A stretch of 5,625 nucleotides of DNA. Source: Lachnospiraceae bacterium. GTDB lineage: Bacteria; Bacillota; Clostridia; Lachnospirales; Lachnospiraceae. Numbering within the stretch: position 1 is the stretch's first letter; each line of letters opens with the position of its first letter. The translations under genes and the position numbers were made by a program. Under the pieces are notes generated by a model. It ran no database searches and had not been told where the DNA came from. It saw only the letters and a list, made by a program, of their open reading frames with translations. The stretch covers positions 1 to 5,625 of the forward strand of contig JAGCCY010000069.1 of NCBI GenBank assembly GCA_017651385.1, written 5' to 3'. Below are positions 4,963-5,625 of the stretch, one piece after another.

Positions 4963-5625
4963 ATGGCAGAATTTTTTCAAAAGTACATTAAACTGAGAAA
5001 ACATAACATAACGGTCGCATGGAAAAAGGCAAAGAGAAGCAAGATGTGTTATCTGTTTCTCGCGCCTTACGCGATACTGTTTACAATGTTCTTTGTTTTC
5101 CCTGTAGTAGCTTCGATCTATTTTTCGTTTACCTACTACAACATACTTGAAAGTCCCAGATGTCTGGGCCTTACAAACTACATTAACTTAATACTCCAGG
5201 ATGACATCTTCCTGATCGGTTTGAAGAATACGCTGATGATAGCCATCATAACGGGACCGCTCGGATATATACTTTCTTTCCTGTTTGCATGGCTCATAAA
5301 CGAGCTTCCCAGATGGATCAGATCGGTTGCGGTCATCATATTTTACGCACCGAGTATTGCGGGTAACTGTTACATAATCTTCTCGATCTTCTTCAGAGGA
5401 GATGCTTACGGACATGTTAATGCGCTGCTGATGAACATAGGTATAATCGATACACCTATCCTCTGGCTCATCAATCCCGTATACATGCTTCCGATCTGTA
5501 TGATCGTTATCCTCTGGATGAGTCTCGGAACCGGATTCCTTTCTTTCGTTGCCGGACTTCAGGGTATAGACGGTTCGCAGTACGAAGCCGGTTATATGGA
5601 CGGTATCAAGAACCGCTGGCAGGAA
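4963..5625 (+). CDS. Sugar ABC transporter permease, MalF/UgpA type (5' part, cut by window edge)
   Basis: The first 221 codons are open to the right edge; families of this type run to about 290-320 residues. The protein starts MAEFFQKYIK, with a basic cytoplasmic N-terminus (KKAKRSK, 21-27) before the first membrane helix (about 29-55). Further hydrophobic helices lie at about 84-112, 120-145 and 172-197. The sequence GLTNYINLI (69-77) after the first helix is the usual G-x-x-N-Y/F element of binding-protein-dependent sugar permeases. The cytoplasmic EAA loop begins at Glu208 (EAGYMDGIKNRWQE) and contacts the ATPase; the window ends inside it. The middle residue is Gly rather than Ala, a common variant. 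It is co-transcribed with the preceding binding protein, and a second MalG-type permease gene is expected just beyond the window. Substrate assignment to xylo-oligosaccharides is inference from context. Confidence 0.92.
   Translation, partial: MAEFFQKYIKLRKHNITVAWKKAKRSKMCYLFLAPYAILFTMFFVFPVVASIYFSFTYYNILESPRCLGLTNYINLILQDDIFLIGLKNTLMIAIITGPLGYILSFLFAWLINELPRWIRSVAVIIFYAPSIAGNCYIIFSIFFRGDAYGHVNALLMNIGIIDTPILWLINPVYMLPICMIVILWMSLGTGFLSFVAGLQGIDGSQYEAGYMDGIKNRWQE

Noticed and set aside
5188..5415. Minus-strand open frame inside the permease gene
   Set aside because: It is antisense to the conserved permease helices and its translation is charged and low in hydrophobic pattern, consistent with a non-coding shadow.

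Overview
The window looks like part of a hemicellulose (xylan) use locus from a Gram-positive Firmicute. Lachnospiraceae of the Butyrivibrio/Roseburia type are my best guess. The evidence is: strong AGGAG-type ribosome binding sites, AT-rich intergenic DNA, a GH10 xylanase carried as a lipoprotein, and a very large solute-binding protein joined to carbohydrate-binding-like modules. The taxonomic guess comes from family resemblance only and was not tested by a search.

Layout, left to right. Positions 1-166 (minus strand) hold the 5' end of a divergently transcribed gene whose first 55 codons resemble the N-terminal sensor domain of AraC-family regulators. Positions 167-302 are a compact divergent control region, with back-to-back -10 elements, a hairpin beside the regulator's Shine-Dalgarno and a repeated AAAATTTG(C/T)A motif. 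Positions 303-1739 (plus) encode a lipid-anchored GH10 endo-1,4-beta-xylanase. Positions 1740-1994 are a 255-bp intergenic region with two inverted repeats and two promoter candidates. It shares an exact 12-mer with the divergent control region. Positions 1995-4946 (plus) encode a 983-residue protein with an N-terminal membrane anchor, two related beta-sandwich modules and a C-terminal family 1 ABC solute-binding domain. Positions 4963-5625 (plus) hold the first 221 codons of the cognate MalF/UgpA-type permease, cut by the window end.

How the parts probably work together (inference): the xylanase cuts xylan at the outer face of the membrane, and the anchored binding protein captures the released oligosaccharides. 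The permease, with a second permease presumably beyond the right edge and an ATPase encoded elsewhere, would import them. The divergent regulator probably senses a breakdown product. No complete canonical transcription terminator, RNA gene, mobile element or CRISPR array was seen.
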